Shown: positions 31,174-42,530 of the stretch, piece by piece
How the letters are laid out: each line of letters begins with the position of its first letter
Numbering within the stretch: the first letter of the stretch is position 1
Origin: Trissonchulus latispiculum
Lineage: Eukaryota > Nematoda > Enoplea > Enoplida > Ironidae
Reading direction: 5' to 3'
NCBI GenBank assembly: GCA_030248195.1
Contig: JASAND010004083.1
Coordinates: 1-64,000 of the forward strand
DNA: 64,000 bases
The notes under the pieces: model-generated
The model's database searches: none
Told to the model about the DNA's origin: nothing
The model's input: only the letters and a program-made list of their open reading frames with translations
Made by a program: the position numbers and the translations under genes

Positions 31174-34100
31174 CTGTAAAGAAATAAATATATCGTGGAT
31201 ATTAAACAACCTTTAAAATATATCGTGGACGATCATGGCAGGAATTAGAACTGAAGATAAAAGTTTAAGAGTTAGAACAGCCAGGCTGAACTTTACACAA
31301 TCGCTTCCCTTAGTTTATTTAGAGCACTAATCTTAGTCTCAAATCAGTATAAAGTAGCTTCGTTGTGTTCATCTACTATTTTTCCGGAACTGCTCCGTCG
31401 AAGCAAGAGCGAATTTCAAAAATTGTCTTCTAAATCTGGTTTGGAGAACGGACTATGTACATCTTTTCGACCAATTGTAGAAGTCAATAAGCAGAAAGCA
31501 ATCCAAGGTTAGGGACTGAAAACGAATTTCTTATATTTTAATTTCAAATTTGGTTACCCATAGCCCAAGCATTCCTCCCACATTACTGATAAAAGTTTCA
31601 AGCGGAAGCACAAAGTGCTCTCGGTAGGTCACCAGAGTTCGGGACTTGTATCGAACTACAAGTGTGATATCGTTCTTCAACAGTTTCACTTCATCATTCG
31701 ATACACTGGCAAGGCTGGAACACATCAACGAACGTACACATAACACAAATTCAGGATTAGTTAAAATTAGTATTAACACTCATCACTATCTATCATTCAA
31801 TATGTACCAACAATGGGCAGGATAAATTTGTAGCAACAGTGCGCTTGATCGTCGAAAGGTTAAAATCAGCGTAAATAATATATAGTTCGAATCTTTACGG
31901 TAACTAAGTACTGTAAATATGAAGCTGTGCAGCCAGTTCGGTCCTTTTTCGTGAACACACTCTTTCTTTTCGTTCAATGCTGATTTCACGGTACTGACTT
32001 GATTGATTACGAAAAATTTCCTGGGCTGGTACATGGACTATATATTAAATTTATTAGTGGTAACGCTACGGATTCATATTTGATTTTTTCCACCCTTTAG
32101 AAGATCAAGTCAGACTGTAATTACGTCGAAAAGCGAGAGCTGTAAAGTTGCAAATTGCAAATACCCACATGGCCGTGCGGATAATTTATCGGCCAGATGC
32201 AATTTGCGGGCCGACCTTGAAGAGGATTATAGATTTTCGACTTCTTTCCATTGGAAGGGGGGGCAATAAATTTTCGTCAGAGCACCGCTAAGCAGTGACC
32301 ATTCTGAGAAGAAGAAACTAATAGTGGAGTTTCCTTCTATTGCAATCTATGAACTCTTACGTAGGTACCTCATTCGTGTGCCTGAATATGTCAGCTTACT
32401 GTGATGCGGAAATATCCGTGAGGAGTTCAAGTCGTTCACAGGGCGGATGACAGGTGGCGGCGCAGTCTTTGTAGACTGTATCGCGCAGCTCTGAGTCGAT
32501 CAGTGGAGTGATGTAGCAGTCCAGGTTTTGCAACGGCGTACAGGCTGGCACATCGGCAACGGCGTCGTCAAGTCCGGCGACTTCCAGACTAGTGGGAGTG
32601 CAATTGTGCGGGCATAAATTCATGACAAAGGTTTGAAAACATTTACCTGTAAAAAATGAAATGTTCAAATGACACCTCCTTTATCTTGTGCACATTTCAG
32701 ATTATGCGAAAAAGATTGGAAGGAACAAAAGTTTATGATAAGAAGAGTGAGACACTGAATTTCGTAACCTGCGAGTATCCTCGACCCACATATGTATCTT
32801 TCTTTACAGAGTGAATTTCTTTCAGAAATTCTAGCGCGTTTTCATGATTTGAAACGATCAATCAGTGTGTAAGCTGCCGGTAAAATTCGTCCCAAAGCAC
32901 GATTGCGCCAAGTTTTGTCTCTGTTGCTAGAAGATTCACATTTGGCAACTTTCGAACAATTTAGTCATAGCAAGAGTACATAATAACTAAGAGTGTGACA
33001 AGCGCCAACAACATCGGCACGATAACGGCTGACCCCCCCCCACAAATTGGACCCCAGTGACCCCCCCACAAATGAGTACCTAGTACACATTTGTGTACCA
33101 TCACTCGCTTGTAGGTATGTTTATGTCTTGAAGCCAAAAACGTTCTATCAGCAGCTGGCCACTTTCGAGCTTCAACACATAAACATACAAGCGAGTGATG
33201 GTACACAAATGTGTACTACATAGGTACTCATTTGTGGGGGGGGGGGGTCACTGGGGTCCAATTTGCGGGGGAGTCAGCCGTTATCGTGCAGATGATGTCC
33301 CAAGCCTGATAACTTAGAGCGTGGCGCTTGTCACACTCTTAGTTATTATCTACTCTTGGATGTAGCAATCAAGTTTCAAGAAAGCGTAAGGTAGAGTTAA
33401 AATTTAGCTATTTTAACTCGTTGAATCCCGCTCAAGCTTGACTCTCAATTAAAAGGATCGAGTTAATTTTATTTCTGTCCTACTCTATCCTTTTTTGAAA
33501 AAGGCTCTTAGTTAGCCCAAAGTCGCCTAGTGTGTACTGACCTTAAGGGCAGCTAGACAGAAAGAAAAGCTAAAATTAAGTCAGATGAGGAGAGAAAACG
33601 CCGAGCTTAAGCACGCTCACTGGATTAAATAAATATGAATGTTTTAACTCTTTTTTGATAGCTGCCTCTTCTTAAGTCAACCGTTAGACTAAGAGTGCAT
33701 AATTTCATTATTAGGATTAGATTATGGAAGATATATATATATATATATCTTCTAATACAGTATACTAATATTCTAATACTGCATATGAGTACAATTGTAC
33801 AGTCTTGGTGTGAATGTATTTCAGAATGTTCACTCTAGTACTGTACTGTAATACCAATGCAAGTCTGTTCATCCAGTTGTCCCCTGTATTTTCCAAATTT
33901 AGCAGTGCGTGGCGTCTCATCGCAGAGATAGTCTTCCCGTCTGAGGGCCAGATGGCGACGGAGGCTCAGCAGTACTTGAACGTAGGTCCCCGATTGTAGC
34001 ATCGTCTCTCGAATATTGAAATATTTGCGATCCCAAAAGCTGACGCTAATACCGTCATTCCAAGGAGCAGCATCCTCCATAACGTTCAACTTGTCCCTGT

Positions 34101-35060
34101 CTAAGGTCAGAGATACTCTGAGAGCTGAAATGATGTACAGTGCTTTCGCTAGCTAATGAGTAATGACTGTGCAGTAAACATTTAATAATACCAAGAGTTA
34201 ATAATAAGAAGAGCAAGACACGGAGCGCAGCAAACGGAGTCAATTTTGAGCATATGCTAACATACCGTGACTCTTTGCTATTCCCCCACTAAACGAGGAG
34301 GGGCTTTTTCCTGCTGCGCCTCAGCGCAGCAGGTCTTTTAAATTTGTTCAGCCATGGTTCTTTGCACGTCCTGTGCCCGTTAGAGATGTACTTCTCCATA
34401 AATGCGTGTGCGCAATGCTTTAAGATAGACATTCCATGATTTGTGTATAGACTTCCTTCAAAAGAACGTTCTAGTTTTAGTACACGTAACTACGTATATG
34501 AATAGAATTTGAATTTGAGTTTTCTCAAGAAAACCGGAAATTTCCGTTAGAATGTCCGCATGAAAACAAAACTTCGTATTACTTAACTTTGTAGCTTGCA
34601 TATACCTTTTTCAGACAGATTTAAAGTCTAACCAGTCTGACTAAATGAAGCTTATCTCTCCTAAAGAAGTGTATAGCTTTAATGTGCTACACTATGTTTT
34701 GCACTCGCGTTTACAGTAAGCTGTAACAAACAATTTCGAATTTATGAAATTTGCTGCGCAGCAGGTTTACGTTTTACAAAAGTGTTGCTCCATTGGAACC
34801 TCAATGTTTTGCATAAAATATTGCTTGTTGCATTTCAATTGGGTGTTGGCTATCCCACTCCATCAAACTGGAACATTAGCAACGACAGTAACGTTTCGAC
34901 TATATTGCAAGGTTAATACCAGGAATAGGAACTGGGTCATGGGTCATTGGGTCGTGATGAGGCAGTCACTTTAAAGGTGACAAGACCTCTGTAACAACTG
35001 CCTAGACTTCAATTTTGGTTTCTTTCAATTTCAGAGTTCAGAGTTCTGGCAATAAATTAC

Positions 35061-35092
<32 letters not shown>

Positions 35093-38000
35093 TGTGGTGG
35101 TGGTGGGGGTGGTGGTGGTGGTGGTAATAGTAGTAGTAGTAGTAGTTTTGCGACACGCGTTAGCAAACAGTTCCAACGCCAAACATAATTTGTTGTTTAT
35201 AGTGCTGCAACGCATCCGCATTTCCATTTCTTTCTGTTTCCCTAAACTAATGCTCAACGCTACTGAGCAGCCTACCGTTGTGTTCATCGACATATATAGA
35301 GGTTGGTGGTTGAAGCAATATGCATTTCCTGGCATTTGGCCCAGTAATGTGAAACGAACCATTGCAGCAGCTCTGCGGCGGCTGGTTGTCCATCGGATGT
35401 TGTCTGCATTTGACGTTCAGATCGTCACAGTTTATTGCAAGGTGGTTCAACAAATCCTATAAAGGCAACATGAGACATATGAGTTTATGGAGGTAACATT
35501 ATTTTAAAGTAATGATAGATTAAGCCAAGCTGGTAGAATGTACCGGAAAGGCAGCTATAGAAACACTGACAAGCACAGTATAAACAAATATACAATTAAA
35601 TTGTATAAACTTATTTGCATATTGCATGAAAATTTATCATTAAAGCTGTTCCTTTTTGAATCCACGTGAATGGAATAGCTACAATCGTTTGTATTTAAAT
35701 ACAAACTTCAGCTTGGCTCAATTGTGTTTCTATAGCTCAATCATTGAGTACTGTCCTTGTGGTTAACCAAAGGGTGTGGGTCTGATACTCACCCGGGACT
35801 TAAACTGTTCGTTTCAGGCATTCATTTATTTATACTAATTTAATAGATATGAATTTATCTATGAATTCATCACAGTCAACGGCTATGAGTTCTGCTTTCA
35901 GCTTTTAAGGTGATGATTTACAACAGTGATGCTGAGCATTTTGCAAAAATTTTGCTCTAGTGCCTGGATTACCCGCATAGACATGTTGGTTTTGTCCAGA
36001 ATTGATTGAATTTCTTGATCTGTTGAATGGACTAAATAGTGGATATGGTAATAGTATTGTTCACCATCCAGCGTTTCTTCACTCAGATGGTACAAGTAGC
36101 GGGACGGTTTGTAGGCCATGGTTAGTGCTTCCGCAACCTCTGAACTGTTTGTTATCTGTTGGAGTCGTTGCGGTTGAATTCTAAATGGTATATGAACAAT
36201 GTCTGAACAGTTTTATTGATATATAGTGATAATAGACTACATTAGATAACTGCCTAGACTAGATACATACGCCCTTGCTATTCCATAAAGAATGGTGGTA
36301 TACTCGCTGACGAGTCCCGACACTCTGGGCTTAATTTGAACGTTCTGTTGCTGGGTATGCCCAATTGAAGCTTGGAGTTGCTGCAGCTGATTGAGAAGAT
36401 CGGCTGTCTGAAGGGCTGTTAGAAAATTTGGATCGCAAGCTTAGAGGTTGATCTACAGGTGCTTTAAGTTTATAAACACACCTTCGAGATGACCGTTAAC
36501 CCTGCATTTATCCCTGATAATTGAGTATCAAAGTTGAAGTCCACCCTGTTGGCTTTGCTGTTGTTGGGCATATAGGTGTCGCTGAAAACTGTCCAAAGAT
36601 GAATTCCGCCCTGGAGGGTGAGGTCTTCGAGCGCAAGCGAGATTGATGTCGACTGCTAGTTTTTTGTGCAATCGCTTGAGTTTCAGCTTTTCTCCGTGTT
36701 GTTGGTGGTGGAGGTTCACTTATGCAACGGTGTGGAAATTTCCTTGTTTTCAAAGTCTACAAACTTCGGAACAAATGTGCAAATTAGAAATTCGGCATTT
36801 TCTTAATATGCAAATTAGTTTTGACAATATTTAAGGGAGGGAATTTTCGTCATTTTCGGTAACGTTCGATTGAACCCAAATTCAATATTGGAGAAGAAGC
36901 CGAGGATCTTCCAAGGTTAGAGGTTGGTTTGGAGAAGTTGGGGTATTTATATTTATTTAAAACTGTAATTGTACACGATCTTATTTTTGTATTTTGTTTG
37001 CTGTCTTTGAAGTAAATTCGGTTTTGTTTGAAGTTATTCTTAAACTTCAAAATCACACACTCTACACGATTCTGCAATCTCGTTCTGCTTTAACCAAATT
37101 TTCATAACGATGTGAGTGCATCCCACCGCTGCTACCACTACTAACGTGGCATTACCTTTTTTGCAGACTAATTGTGGCTTACTATTTATTTGGCCTCCAC
37201 AAGGAGGACAATAATAAAACAACAATCAACAGCTAATACTTTGCAAATAACAATTGTATTGTAACAGAACTATTTCAAATTGCGGATATTATATTAGAGA
37301 GAACTTCAAACTGAGAGTAACAAGCTGCACTCACAAGACAAAGTCACCGCGAAAGGGGTGAACAACCGGTGCGGTTGAAAGAATGTTTAATCGAATAGAA
37401 AGTCCGTCGCGAATAGCTGGTTAGAGTGAAAAGAAATTGGATTATAAAGGAGATTTGACTAACTGAAAAGGACGTAAACGTAGGTTTTGAAGTTAAATGT
37501 GTTTAGGAAACGAACAGTAAATCCGGCTTTGTGACTTTTTGTTTTGAATAGATCGCGCAGTCTTCGAAAAAGAAGTTTGAAAAGAACAATAAAATAATTT
37601 TTAATAACCAAAAAGTATGTTTAAAATTTAATTTAAAAGTAGGTTTAAAAGAAATTCGTTCGAGAAATTGGTTTTGTTACGCTTGGATAAACAAATAATG
37701 TATATCAGGCTGATAGACTTGGGATGTTGAATCAGCACAATAGCCTCCCAGGTGATGTCCTCCAGCTTCTGCACGCTTAAACAAGCAACAGAAATGAAGG
37801 CAGAGCCAGGACTGAAAACTTACCTCTGTGGAGTTGTATTAATAGGTAGGAAAGCAAGGTAAGAAGTTGGCAACTGCAAGTAGATCTATTCATACCTCAA
37901 GTGCATCTTGTGCCACTGCACCTGAACCATTATTTTTAGGACTACCCAGTTAAAATAGACTTAAACCTGAATAGCCTAAACAAACATAAAACCCACTAGA

Positions 38001-38334
38001 CTAGATTGAAACAGAGGCAAACCTTTAGGTTAACTCTTTCAAAAAGACCAATCTACAGGAGGGAGGCCTCACATTACCTGCTGAAGGGGCACAAGATGAC
38101 GAAGGGAGGCTCAGAGGACGCCAAACTGTCACTTTCTATCTCAGTGGAGACTTTGCTGGCCAGAAACTGAAGTGTCATATTGTAGATGTAAATGGAGCAA
38201 AGACTGGCCAATGTCAGGAACACTGTCAGCCAGAGCAGTTTCATTAGAATCTTGCGGGATGCTGCGATATCCGGAATGCCATGAACGTAGGTGCGTTCAG
38301 CCACATATTTCCAGATGTAGCAAAAAGCAAGCAT
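31081..38334 (-). CDS. DEG/ENaC sodium channel subunit, gene B, nine exons, 549 aa
   Basis: Gene-level entry. Exons: 38334-38078, 36581-36482, 36407-36271, 36180-35973, 35456-35276, 34124-33855, 32646-32400, 31714-31558, 31173-31081; all GT-AG and in phase, 1650 nt with stop. DEG/ENaC proteins form trimeric, amiloride-type Na+ channels opened by peptides, acid, force or constitutively. Seen in order: HG gating motif (His18-Gly19 in TYVHGIPDI), TM1 (KLLWLTVFLTLASLCSIYIY), an ILCPFS start of the ectodomain, a glutamine-rich helical insert, a Cys-rich finger (NCDDLNVKC, SCCNGS), a palm segment (DGISVSFWD), the thumb with repeated Cys (LCDE, CPHNC, CAATCHPPC), and TM2 with SNVGGMLGLWLGISAFSLI. 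The Gly-Ile-Ser triplet fits the Gly-x-Ser selectivity filter. Gene A is a tandem paralogue. Confidence 0.93.
31558..31714 (-). CDS. DEG/ENaC B, exon 8 (pre-TM2)
   Basis: Encodes a palm-strand stretch (ITLVVRYKSRTLVTY) and ETFISNVGGMLGLW, and ends at the donor CTATGG|GTAACC, a common intron position in this family. Confidence 0.9.
32400..32646 (-). CDS. DEG/ENaC B, exon 7 (thumb cysteines)
   Basis: Encodes KCFQTFVMNLCPHNC, ACTPLQNLDC and CAATCHPPCERLELL, the disulphide-rich thumb. Ends TCACA|GTAAGC, the same phase as the matching exon of gene A. Confidence 0.9.
32972..33357. mobile_element. MITE with GTGTGACA-type ends, copy 2
   Basis: The ends AAGAGTACATAATAACTAAG and its complement are inverted. 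Inner inverted blocks include TAACGGCTGACCCCCCCC and TGTGTACCATCACTCGCTTG with their complements. It shares end and C-run sequence with 15740-16079. It lies in an intron of DEG/ENaC gene B. The minus-strand frame 32961-33206 over it is not a gene. Confidence 0.75.
33530..33677. mobile_element. About 148-bp MITE
   Basis: Left CCTTAAGGGCAGCTAGACAG and right GATAGCTGCCTCTTCTTAAG are imperfect inverted ends. Too small to code; intronic in DEG/ENaC gene B. Confidence 0.5.
33855..34124 (-). CDS. DEG/ENaC B, exon 6 (palm)
   Basis: Acceptor TACATCATTTCAG, donor CATTG|GTATTA. Encodes LRVSLTLDRDKLNV, NDGISVSFWDRKYF and an SLRRHLALRREDYLCDE segment that corresponds to the family palm/thumb junction. 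The entry intron matches gene A exactly in place and phase. Confidence 0.9.
35061..35145. repeat. (GTA)n/(GTG)n microsatellite
   Basis: A GTA run, a GTG-rich middle and a second TAG run, in an intron of DEG/ENaC gene B. Poly-Thr and poly-Val frames across it are artefacts. Confidence 0.95.
35276..35456 (-). CDS. DEG/ENaC B, exon 5 (finger cysteines)
   Basis: Acceptor GCCTTTATAG, donor AACG|GTAGGC. Encodes DLLNHLAINCDDLNVKC, PQSCCNGSFHITGPNARKC and ILLQPPTSIY, aligning with MIKDTLFRCEDLIMAC and PECCQLL of gene A. Confidence 0.88.
35973..36180 (-). CDS. DEG/ENaC B, exon 4
   Basis: Acceptor CCATTTAG, donor ATGCGG|GTAATC. Encodes 69 codons with AYKPSRYLYHLSEETLDG and EIQSILDKTNMSMR; joined to exon 5 it aligns without gaps to EILEYHQISWDQMIKDTL of gene A. 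An open frame runs past the donor, so the donor choice rests on that alignment. Confidence 0.82.
36271..36407 (-). CDS. DEG/ENaC B, exon 3 (glutamine-rich helical insert)
   Basis: Acceptor CCCTTCAG, donor AGGGC|GTATGT. Encodes TADLLNQLQQLQASIGHTQQ and SGLVSEYTTILYGIARA. Gene A has no equivalent. A second acceptor 8 nt upstream (TTCTAACAG) would change phase and was not used. Confidence 0.75.
36482..36581 (-). CDS. DEG/ENaC B, exon 2
   Basis: Acceptor GACAGTTTTCAG, donor CGAAG|GTGTGT. Encodes 33 codons, DTYMPNNSKANRVDFNFDTQ onward, the first ectodomain strand region. Phase fits exons 1 and 3. A different, Q-rich frame is open across the same DNA. Confidence 0.75.
38078..38334 (-). CDS. DEG/ENaC B, exon 1 (N-terminus, HG motif, TM1)
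   Basis: Starts at ATG 38334 and ends AGCAG|GTAATG. Encodes the HG motif and first membrane segment. An upstream non-coding or short coding exon cannot be excluded, but the distance from Met to HG is plausible. Confidence 0.9.
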
Positions 38335-38565
38335 AATGTTCCCCCTGGCTGCTAGATTCTATAAACAGATTGAATAATTACACTGAATGGGATACGGTAG
38401 CGCTTGAACTATAATTAGGCTATGATTTGGAATAAATCGCAAAAAGAATTAAAGTTTTATTTTCAATGAATTTGAATTTGGATCGGGTTTGAATTTGGAT
38501 TGTACGTAATCGGAACAGTGGAAAATAGCGGAGACATCGTAGGAGGCGAACCCTTTTTGGGAAAG

Positions 38566-38627
38566 GGAAAGGGAAAGGGAAAGAACTTGCAGGTAAGAAG
38601 GAAGGAAGGAAGGAAGGAACTTACAAT
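38566..38627. repeat. GGAAA/GAAGG purine microsatellite
   Basis: GGGAAA repeated, then GAAG repeated. Frames across it are artefacts. Confidence 0.9.
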
Positions 38628-39059
38628 CGAAGGAGGGAGTAACTGAATTGAAATCTTGCGCAAGAGTAAGGTTTGTAAACAAAAAAATAACTTCGGATTT
38701 TCTGCACATACAATTTTATATGACAAGATACGAACACTGTATCAAAAACCTGTACTTGAGGGACAGATTGCACACACACATGTATATGTTGCATTGAATG
38801 TGTACAATCATTGAATGTATACATTCAATGGCCAAATGATAAACCTATTAAATGTACACATTCAATGGCCTGAATCATTGAAAGTGTAACTTGACACATT
38901 ATTTCGCTCCTAATATAAAGTTCAAAGCAGCTAAAATATCTATAACGAACCAAAAAAATTTTGTCTTCGATTTTGCTGAAAAGTTGCATATTTGGACTTG
39001 CATATACTGTGTATGAAGTCGTGTATTTCTCACGTAGGTGCAACAGGGCCTTGGGCTAG

Positions 39060-39190
39060 ACAGTAGAGTAGGGACCGGTTCCACTAGAACCGGTTGGAAC
39101 TGGAACCGGAACCGGAACCGAACCGGAAGGATTTTTAGAACCGGAACCGGAACCGGTAGAATTTGGAACCGGCCGGTTCCATGCTTAAAA
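39060..39190. repeat. Iterated ACCGG patch
   Basis: GGAACCGGAACCGG-type words repeated about a dozen times after TAGAGTAGGGACCGGTTCC. It lies inside the 38779-40220 element, between inverted CTCACGTAGGTGCAACAGGG (39032-39051) and its complement (39573-39592). It probably belongs to a separate nested transposon. Confidence 0.6.
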
Positions 39191-39599
39191 ACTGGACTTG
39201 AACTAATTTTTTGAAAGAGTCTAAAATTTGCAAAAGCTGGATTCTGTAGTTGCCATTTACAGAGTCGCTATTCATGCTGCTTTTTCATATTAGTGACTGA
39301 AGTTGAAACTAAAAATATCTAGTTTGAGCTGAAACTAAACAAACTTAGACCCGAAACCGAAAGGACGAAACTGATAGTAATTAAGAGCACAAACTTAAGT
39401 TAAATGAATGTACAATTCTTGGCATTGAAATTGAAGCTGAAACTACATTATGAGCCTAAACTGGAAACGGAACAGCTTCAGCTTCCACTGAAGGTGAGGC
39501 AAACTTCCCGCTTCCCCTTTCAAATGATTGAGACACGTTTCAGCTTTCGCAAACGTTTCAGCTTTCGCTTTCCCTGTTGCACCTACGTGAGAAATACAC

Positions 39600-39890
39600 T
39601 TCTTTTTTCCCATAGTGCCACACCCCAGTTGCTTTCGCGATGAGGGGTAACGCCAGACTCATTTTGCTCAGGTTCCGCAGTCTGGCGTTGAATAATTGCA
39701 AATGCAATTACCCGAGGCATAGGCAAGGCTACTGCCGGGGCAGAAGTGGTAACGATACACTCCAAGATGTGGCTGGCTGAGTAAAATTGGTGAAATTTAG
39801 ATTCAGATGGAAACACTGCGCTGTGCTGGCCTCTAAACACGCCACCGCATGCTTCGAGTATCGGATGCAATCCGTGTCTTATGAAAGTTC
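39600..39890 (-). mobile_element. SINE-like insertion, copy 2, with 7-bp target duplication
   Basis: Bounded by AATACAC at 39593-39599 and 39891-39897. The intact left arm of the host element has the unbroken site, so this is a real insertion. On the minus strand it ends GGCACTATGGGAAAAAAGA (A-tail). The last 150 bp match 8946-9092. The stem CGCCAGACT (39651-39659) with AGTCTGGCG (39679-39687) is fully paired. No polymerase III B box was recognised in the head. Confidence 0.75.
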
Positions 39891-40220
39891 AATACACGAC
39901 TTCATACACAAGAAATGCAAGTCCATATATGCAACTTTTCAGCAAAATCGAAGACAAAATTTTTTTGGTTCGTTATAGATACATTGTTGCTTTGAACTTT
40001 ATATTAGGAGTGAAATCATATGTCAAGTTACACTTTCAATGATTCAGGTCATTGAATGTGTACATTCAATAAGTTTATCATTGAATGTATACATTCAATG
40101 ACAATAATCATTGAATGTACACATTCAATGATTTGGCCATTGAATGTATACATTCAATGATTTGGCCATTGAATGTATGCATTCAATGATTGTACACATT
40201 CAATGCAACATATATATGTA

Positions 40221-41345
40221 GAACGTCGATTTCTCGCAACTATGTAGCAGATTAGTGTCAACAGAAAAAACTGCCAGTCAGGATACAGATATGTTTTTCT
40301 AAATCGTGCGGGGGACAGCAGAGGATTACAACGGTAGAGGTAGCTGAACTTCATTCCCAAATTTAGAGGGGAGGGTGGACGGGCAAGTTGAAAGAAGTTT
40401 CAGTTGAAGAATCAAGGGGATCCCGCCTGAGCTTAGAGTGCTAGTTAGCCCATCGAAGACAGCAATGTCTTCTTGCAATCTGTTTGTTGTACTTGTCATA
40501 TCATTTCCCGAAACTAAGGTTAGGTATTAATTATCGGCTGTTCATACATTATTTCTTGCAATAAAATTATGCACTATTTAAAGTTTCAATCAAACGGCGC
40601 GGGGTGGGGGAGGGCGCTACAGCAGCTGAGTCCCCAAAATCGATGTGCAAGACGTCTTGAAGCTTCATACGTCTCAACGCTCGGAGCAGATGATCAGGAA
40701 GATGAAAATCCTTCCATCTAGTGATCACCTCACAGGATTACTGAAAGTATATAAAATCTGAAAATATACTGGCTATCTATGTTAAAATATCACATGAAGC
40801 TTTAAAACCGATGATAGCCTGATTCTAGATACTATTGTTCAGTTTAAGAAATCCTCTCAGTTTACGGACATAGGGCTGACATTAATCTTAAGTTTGATGA
40901 GCTTTTAGTTCCTAAGATACAGGTGTTTGTCTGAAGTTAAATTTATTAGCCTTGCGAATGCTCAGAAATGCATTACTGTCCAGGAGATTTAACGCAGTCG
41001 TATTTAGGACTCGTTAGACGCGGTAGGCAAGGACCTAAAGCTACTTGCTAGTGCTGCTTTGACTGTAGGAATCTCTGTACCTTTACGTAACAAATTAGTC
41101 GCCGTCTGCATGGAATTTCCAGGATCGGAACTTGGAGTGTCAATAAGATAAAGAGAGACAAAATTGAGGAAAGTACCCAAGAATAAACCTCAGTACCTCA
41201 GGTATAGGATCCTGCTGACAAAACAATAGTAATCGAAATCCAACGCCATAAAGTTTACTACCCTAGCAGAAGCTCAATAGAAACGCTCATGGTTTAATTA
41301 TAATAAACTAGATTTACGCGGACGCGAACGTGTGACGTATCGATG
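40221..41345. other. Intergenic, nothing recognised
   Basis: No credible exon on either strand between the two DEG/ENaC genes here. Confidence 0.45.
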
Positions 41346-41512
41346 ACTATTATTATTACTATTATTTGTACTATCTTACTATTATTACTATTATCTGTAC
41401 TATTATTACTATTATTACTATTATTACTGTTACTACTATTATTACTATTATTACTATGATTACTGTTATTACTACTACTACTATTATTATTATTATTATT
41501 ATTATTATTACA
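41346..41512. repeat. Imperfect (ATT)n microsatellite
   Basis: Trinucleotide ATT/ACT runs with interruptions. Confidence 0.95.
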
Positions 41513-42090
41513 CTCTTAAAAAGACTCCTGTAGAAATTACAGGAATTCTTGTAGTTTTCTGCAAAAGTGCTCCTGTGCGGTCAGTTACTAGCGGAGGTTC
41601 CTGTATTTTCCACAAAAGTACCTTTTGTGTTTTTTACCGGCCTCTCGAATAGTAAAAATTACAGGAGTTTCCTGTAGAAAATACTAAGGAAACCTGTAGT
41701 TTTTATTACAAGAGTTTCCTGTAGAAAATACTAAAGAAATCTTTTAGTTTTGTTCGACTTTTCTTGACATTCTAAATCAGATACAAACCTGTAGTTTTTA
41801 CAAGACAAAACAAGTAAATTTTACTGCAGCAACCTGTCATTTCAAAAAGGGGGGGGGGCAGGTGCGGGGGCGGCCGCTCCCAAAATATTTTCGGCAGGGA
41901 GCGGTCGTTACAAAAAATTCACCCACGGGGTTTTGAAAGACTGAAAATTTGAAAATATTCAAAAATTTCTGTCTTCAAAAATTATGATCACTGTCGCCCT
42001 TATATACTCAGTTTGCGTTATCAGCGTATCGAGTACTTTCCTGTAGAGTAAACCTGTAAACCAGTAAAAACTGCAGGTTTCATGTGTATT
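41513..42090. repeat. Repeat with iterated CCTGTAG words
   Basis: Starts CACTCTTAAAAAGACTCCTG. Contains two direct copies of a 55-bp unit with AGTTTCCTGTAGAAAATACT (about 41660-41755) and many CCTGTAG/CTACAGG words, ending near AAACTGCAGGTTTC. Probably a small transposon next to the microsatellite. Confidence 0.5.
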
Positions 42091-42387
42091 GAATACATAT
42101 ATCAAATTTTATCCTCTCAAATAAACTTGTTCCTGATGCACTTACTGAATTAATTCTCAATTTTAAGAAAATATTTTAACAACATAAAATAATCAAATTT
42201 TTTTACAACCTGGAAAGATTTGTTCGCCTACGCGTTGAATCTAATGGTGAGTTCGAAATTCCTCCGCATCATCAAATAATACCACTTTCCCCTTGACCCT
42301 ACGCCTGCTGGAATTCGGTAATTGATTAAAAAATATGATTTATTATTATTTCATAACGACCACCAAACGGCCATCGTTATATTCTTC

Positions 42388-42430
42388 TAGTATTATTATT
42401 ATTATCATCATAATCATTAGTATTAGCATA

Positions 42431-42522
<92 letters not shown>

Positions 42523-42530
42523 ATATTATT
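42388..42530. repeat. (ATT)n microsatellite
   Basis: Long ATT run; a poly-Ile frame over it is an artefact. Shorter ATT runs are at 43540-43555 and 43918-43952. Confidence 0.97.

Larger units (their letters stand above)
38779..40220. mobile_element. 1.44-kb inverted-repeat element built from 22-bp palindromes
   Basis: The ends share TATATGTTGCATTGAATG in inverted orientation. Subterminally a 22-bp palindrome with half-site CATTGAATGTA recurs about every 29-30 bp: five or so copies on the right (40050-40204), two to three on the left (38791-38875). The arms continue inward through CACTTTCAATGATTC and TTTTTTTGGTTCGTTATAG blocks to about 39050 on the left. The right arm is split by a 291-bp insertion at 39600-39890. 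No transposase is present. Confidence 0.8.

Noticed and set aside
31453..31515. Alternative last exon for DEG/ENaC gene B (phase 0, acceptor TCGTTTTCAG)
   Set aside because: It lacks Gly-x-Ser after GLW; the exon at 31173-31081 has a better acceptor and the exact family motif.
36573..36719. Glutamine-rich frame as part of a separate coiled-coil gene
   Set aside because: Phase-consistent splicing and gap-free alignment of the following exons to DEG/ENaC gene A place this DNA in gene B, in a different frame.
40050..40204. CRISPR-like array of evenly spaced repeats
   Set aside because: Eukaryotic sequence, palindromic repeats with short related spacers, located at the end of an inverted-repeat transposon.
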